A stretch of 64,000 nt of DNA from Edaphobacter modestus (GTDB taxonomy: Bacteria; Acidobacteriota; Terriglobia; Terriglobales; Acidobacteriaceae), in the NCBI RefSeq assembly GCF_004217555.1, contig NZ_SHKW01000001.1, forward strand, positions 5,332,001 through 5,396,000, in the 5' to 3' direction. A program made the translations under genes and the position numbers. Within the stretch, counting starts at the first letter, position 1, and every line of letters starts with the position of its first letter. Under the pieces are notes generated by a model. It saw nothing but the letters and a program-made list of their open reading frames with translations, did not search any database and was not told where the DNA came from. Positions 62,451 through 64,000 of the stretch are shown here, one piece after another.

Positions 62451-63892
62451 GTAGATGCTGTGCGCAATTTTTCTAATGCCGTCTTGATGTCCTGACGAGT
62501 GGGGTCAAGCTTTAATGCCTGCTCATAGTTTTCGATGGCCAGGTCTGTTTTTCCGGTCTCCGCATAAGTGTCGCCGAGGTTGTTGTAGGCGTTTGCCGAT
62601 TTGGGATGGAGTTCCAGGCATCGTGTAAAGACGGCAATGGCATCGTCGTATCTCTTTCGACGCATCAGGAAGTAGCCGGCGGAGTTGATGTTCTCCTCTG
62701 TGACGGTGCCGTCGTTCAGTTGCGCGGCATACGTCGTAAGGGTTTGAGCGCCGTCGTGAATCGTGTCGTGGATAAAGCGAACGCCAGGGGAGTCGTAGGT
62801 GTCGTAGTGAATCCAACGGAAGGCGGGGTGGCTGCCGCCGATGGCGTCATGGACGATTGCAGGCGCGATGGAAAGACCGTTGTAGCCGTTTGCGAAGAAG
62901 ACAACCGCATTGCGATGCCTGAGATCGACGGCGACGAAGGCCTTGTAGACGTTATTGTCGCCCCAGTGCCAGAGATACTTGCCGGTGGGGGTCTGCTCGA
63001 TGCCCCAGCCGAGTCCCCAGAAGAGGTCGGTCGAGAGCTTCGCGGGTGCGTGGTCGGTGCAGTTGGTGCAGGTGGGATCGACGGCGCTCTGTGGGGTCTC
63101 CATTTGACGGAGAGTTGAGGGTTTGAGGCTGCGGCCGCTGAGGATCGCTTCGAGGAAGAGTGCGTAGTCGTGTGCCGTGGTAAGCAGGCTGGCGGCGGCG
63201 TTTCCTTTGTCGCTCCTGATAGGAGGACGCTGTTGGCCGCCGGCGGTGTAGCCGAGGGTGATATTGGGACCGGGCACCGAGATGTAGGTTGAGTCGTTCA
63301 TGCCGAGTGGAGCGAAGACGAGTCGTTGCACGATGTCGTTGAGCGGTTTGCCTTCGATGTGCTCGACGGTGCGCTGGAGATAGACGAAGCCCTCACCGGA
63401 GTAGCTGAAGCGTTCTCCGGGAGTGAAGTAGATTTTGAGTTGGCCGCCGTCGGGACGCCAGTTTGGGAACCCTGTGCGGTGACTCAGGACAATGCGTGCG
63501 GCGATCTTATCAAGCCGCGGATCGTCCTTGGGATCGACGATGCGCTCGGGCCAATAGTGGGTAAGAGGCGTGTCGAGGTCGAGCCTGCCCTGATCGACGA
63601 GCTGAAGAACGGCATAGGCAAAGATGGTCTTGCTGAGAGAGGCCGCGCTGAAGCGGGTGTGATAGGTAACCGAGAGATTCGTGGAAGGGTCCACCGTGCC
63701 GAAGCTGTGGACCCATGCGGTGCGGCCATGGCGGACCACGGCGATGGAGAGGCCAGGAATGTCGGTCTGCTGCATGAGCGAGGGAATCTCTTTCATGAGT
63801 GCAGCGGTTGCATCCGCATCCGGATTAGCATGTGCCCTCGTCGCGAGACAAAAGGTAACGGTGAGAACAGCGATGGCGAACGAGCGGGGCAT
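62429..63892 (-). CDS. Beta-lactamase-fold serine hydrolase with C-terminal TPR repeats
   Basis: The 487-residue protein has a signal peptide (about 1-22). A class C beta-lactamase/DD-peptidase domain follows, with the catalytic SxxK (SAASLSKTIF), the Tyr motif (FSYSGEG) and HWGDN at the KTG position. A C-terminal region of about 90 residues holds two to three tetratricopeptide repeats (SANAYNNLGDTYAETG, LAIENYEQALKLDP). It is more likely an esterase or peptidase than a true beta-lactamase. The TPRs suggest a protein partner. The last codons lie inside the bidirectional hairpin. Confidence 0.85.
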   Translation of the reverse strand: MPRSFAIAVLTVTFCLATRAHANPDADATAALMKEIPSLMQQTDIPGLSIAVVRHGRTAWVHSFGTVDPSTNLSVTYHTRFSAASLSKTIFAYAVLQLVDQGRLDLDTPLTHYWPERIVDPKDDPRLDKIAARIVLSHRTGFPNWRPDGGQLKIYFTPGERFSYSGEGFVYLQRTVEHIEGKPLNDIVQRLVFAPLGMNDSTYISVPGPNITLGYTAGGQQRPPIRSDKGNAAASLLTTAHDYALFLEAILSGRSLKPSTLRQMETPQSAVDPTCTNCTDHAPAKLSTDLFWGLGWGIEQTPTGKYLWHWGDNNVYKAFVAVDLRHRNAVVFFANGYNGLSIAPAIVHDAIGGSHPAFRWIHYDTYDSPGVRFIHDTIHDGAQTLTTYAAQLNDGTVTEENINSAGYFLMRRKRYDDAIAVFTRCLELHPKSANAYNNLGDTYAETGKTDLAIENYEQALKLDPTRQDIKTALEKLRTASTKNEAAH

Positions 63893-64000
63893 GCGATCTC
63901 CGGGGTGGCGGCGTGTCGGTCAGGCTGTGGGCGATTATTCTGAATACTGTGTCTCGTTACGCTGATATCGCGCTTCCGGTTCCCCTGGACCAGACGTTCA

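Overview
The window looks like a chromosome segment of an acidobacterium of the Terriglobia/Acidobacteriaceae type. This is inferred from two Oar-like TonB-dependent receptors with an N-terminal carboxypeptidase-regulatory domain, a winged-helix/TolB-propeller membrane regulator, a fused LptC-LptA protein, CYCXC and phytase-like esterase genes, and a moderately GC-rich coding style. No 16S gene or species marker is present, so the genus is open.

Left arm (1-26.3 kb) is accessory DNA. It starts with a decayed glycolate oxidase pair (glcE, glcF). Next come a large TonB-type receptor and a complete quinohemoprotein amine dehydrogenase (QHNDH) locus. That locus runs as alpha subunit, radical-SAM crosslinking enzyme QhpD, gamma precursor QhpC, beta subunit, exporter QhpF and leader protease QhpE. 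On the opposite strand, tail-to-tail, are the flavin monooxygenase QhpG and a LysR-type regulator. In the gamma precursor the three Cys-to-Asp/Glu thioether pairs and the Cys-Trp pair of the CTQ cofactor can all be placed by spacing. After this come an M28 peptidase remnant, a winged-helix/TolB regulator divergent from an aspartyl protease, a frameshifted integrase, a homologue of cyanobacterial fluorescence recovery protein, a DtxR/MntR regulator divergent from a TonB-type receptor with a shared operator, and an IS110 fragment cut by an IS6-family element.

Middle (26.3-38.5 kb) is a nine-gene, mostly overlapping, one-directional operon. It encodes five cobalamin-binding radical-SAM proteins in two paralogous groups, two stand-alone methyltransferases, a methyltransferase-amidohydrolase fusion and a SPASM-like radical-SAM protein. 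I recognise no described pathway with this content; it is the best candidate for an undescribed system. A vapC remnant and an orphan 363-residue protein follow.

Right arm (40.9-64 kb) is mostly housekeeping. It holds tmRNA (ssrA, tag AEPQFALAA), a small EamA transporter, a CYCXC protein, a possible structured RNA, glyQ-glyS, a fused lptCA followed by lptB, rpoN, long hpf, rapZ, an MsbA-like exporter, yicC, gmk, rpoZ and a family 4 uracil-DNA glycosylase. It ends with padR and a perfect 18-bp inverted repeat, a secreted RNase T2, a Tat-exported cupin, a phytase-like esterase and a beta-lactamase-fold hydrolase fused to TPRs. Envelope export, sigma-54, ribosome hibernation and nucleotide genes are packed together in this arm, whereas the left arm carries the scars of gene loss and mobile elements.
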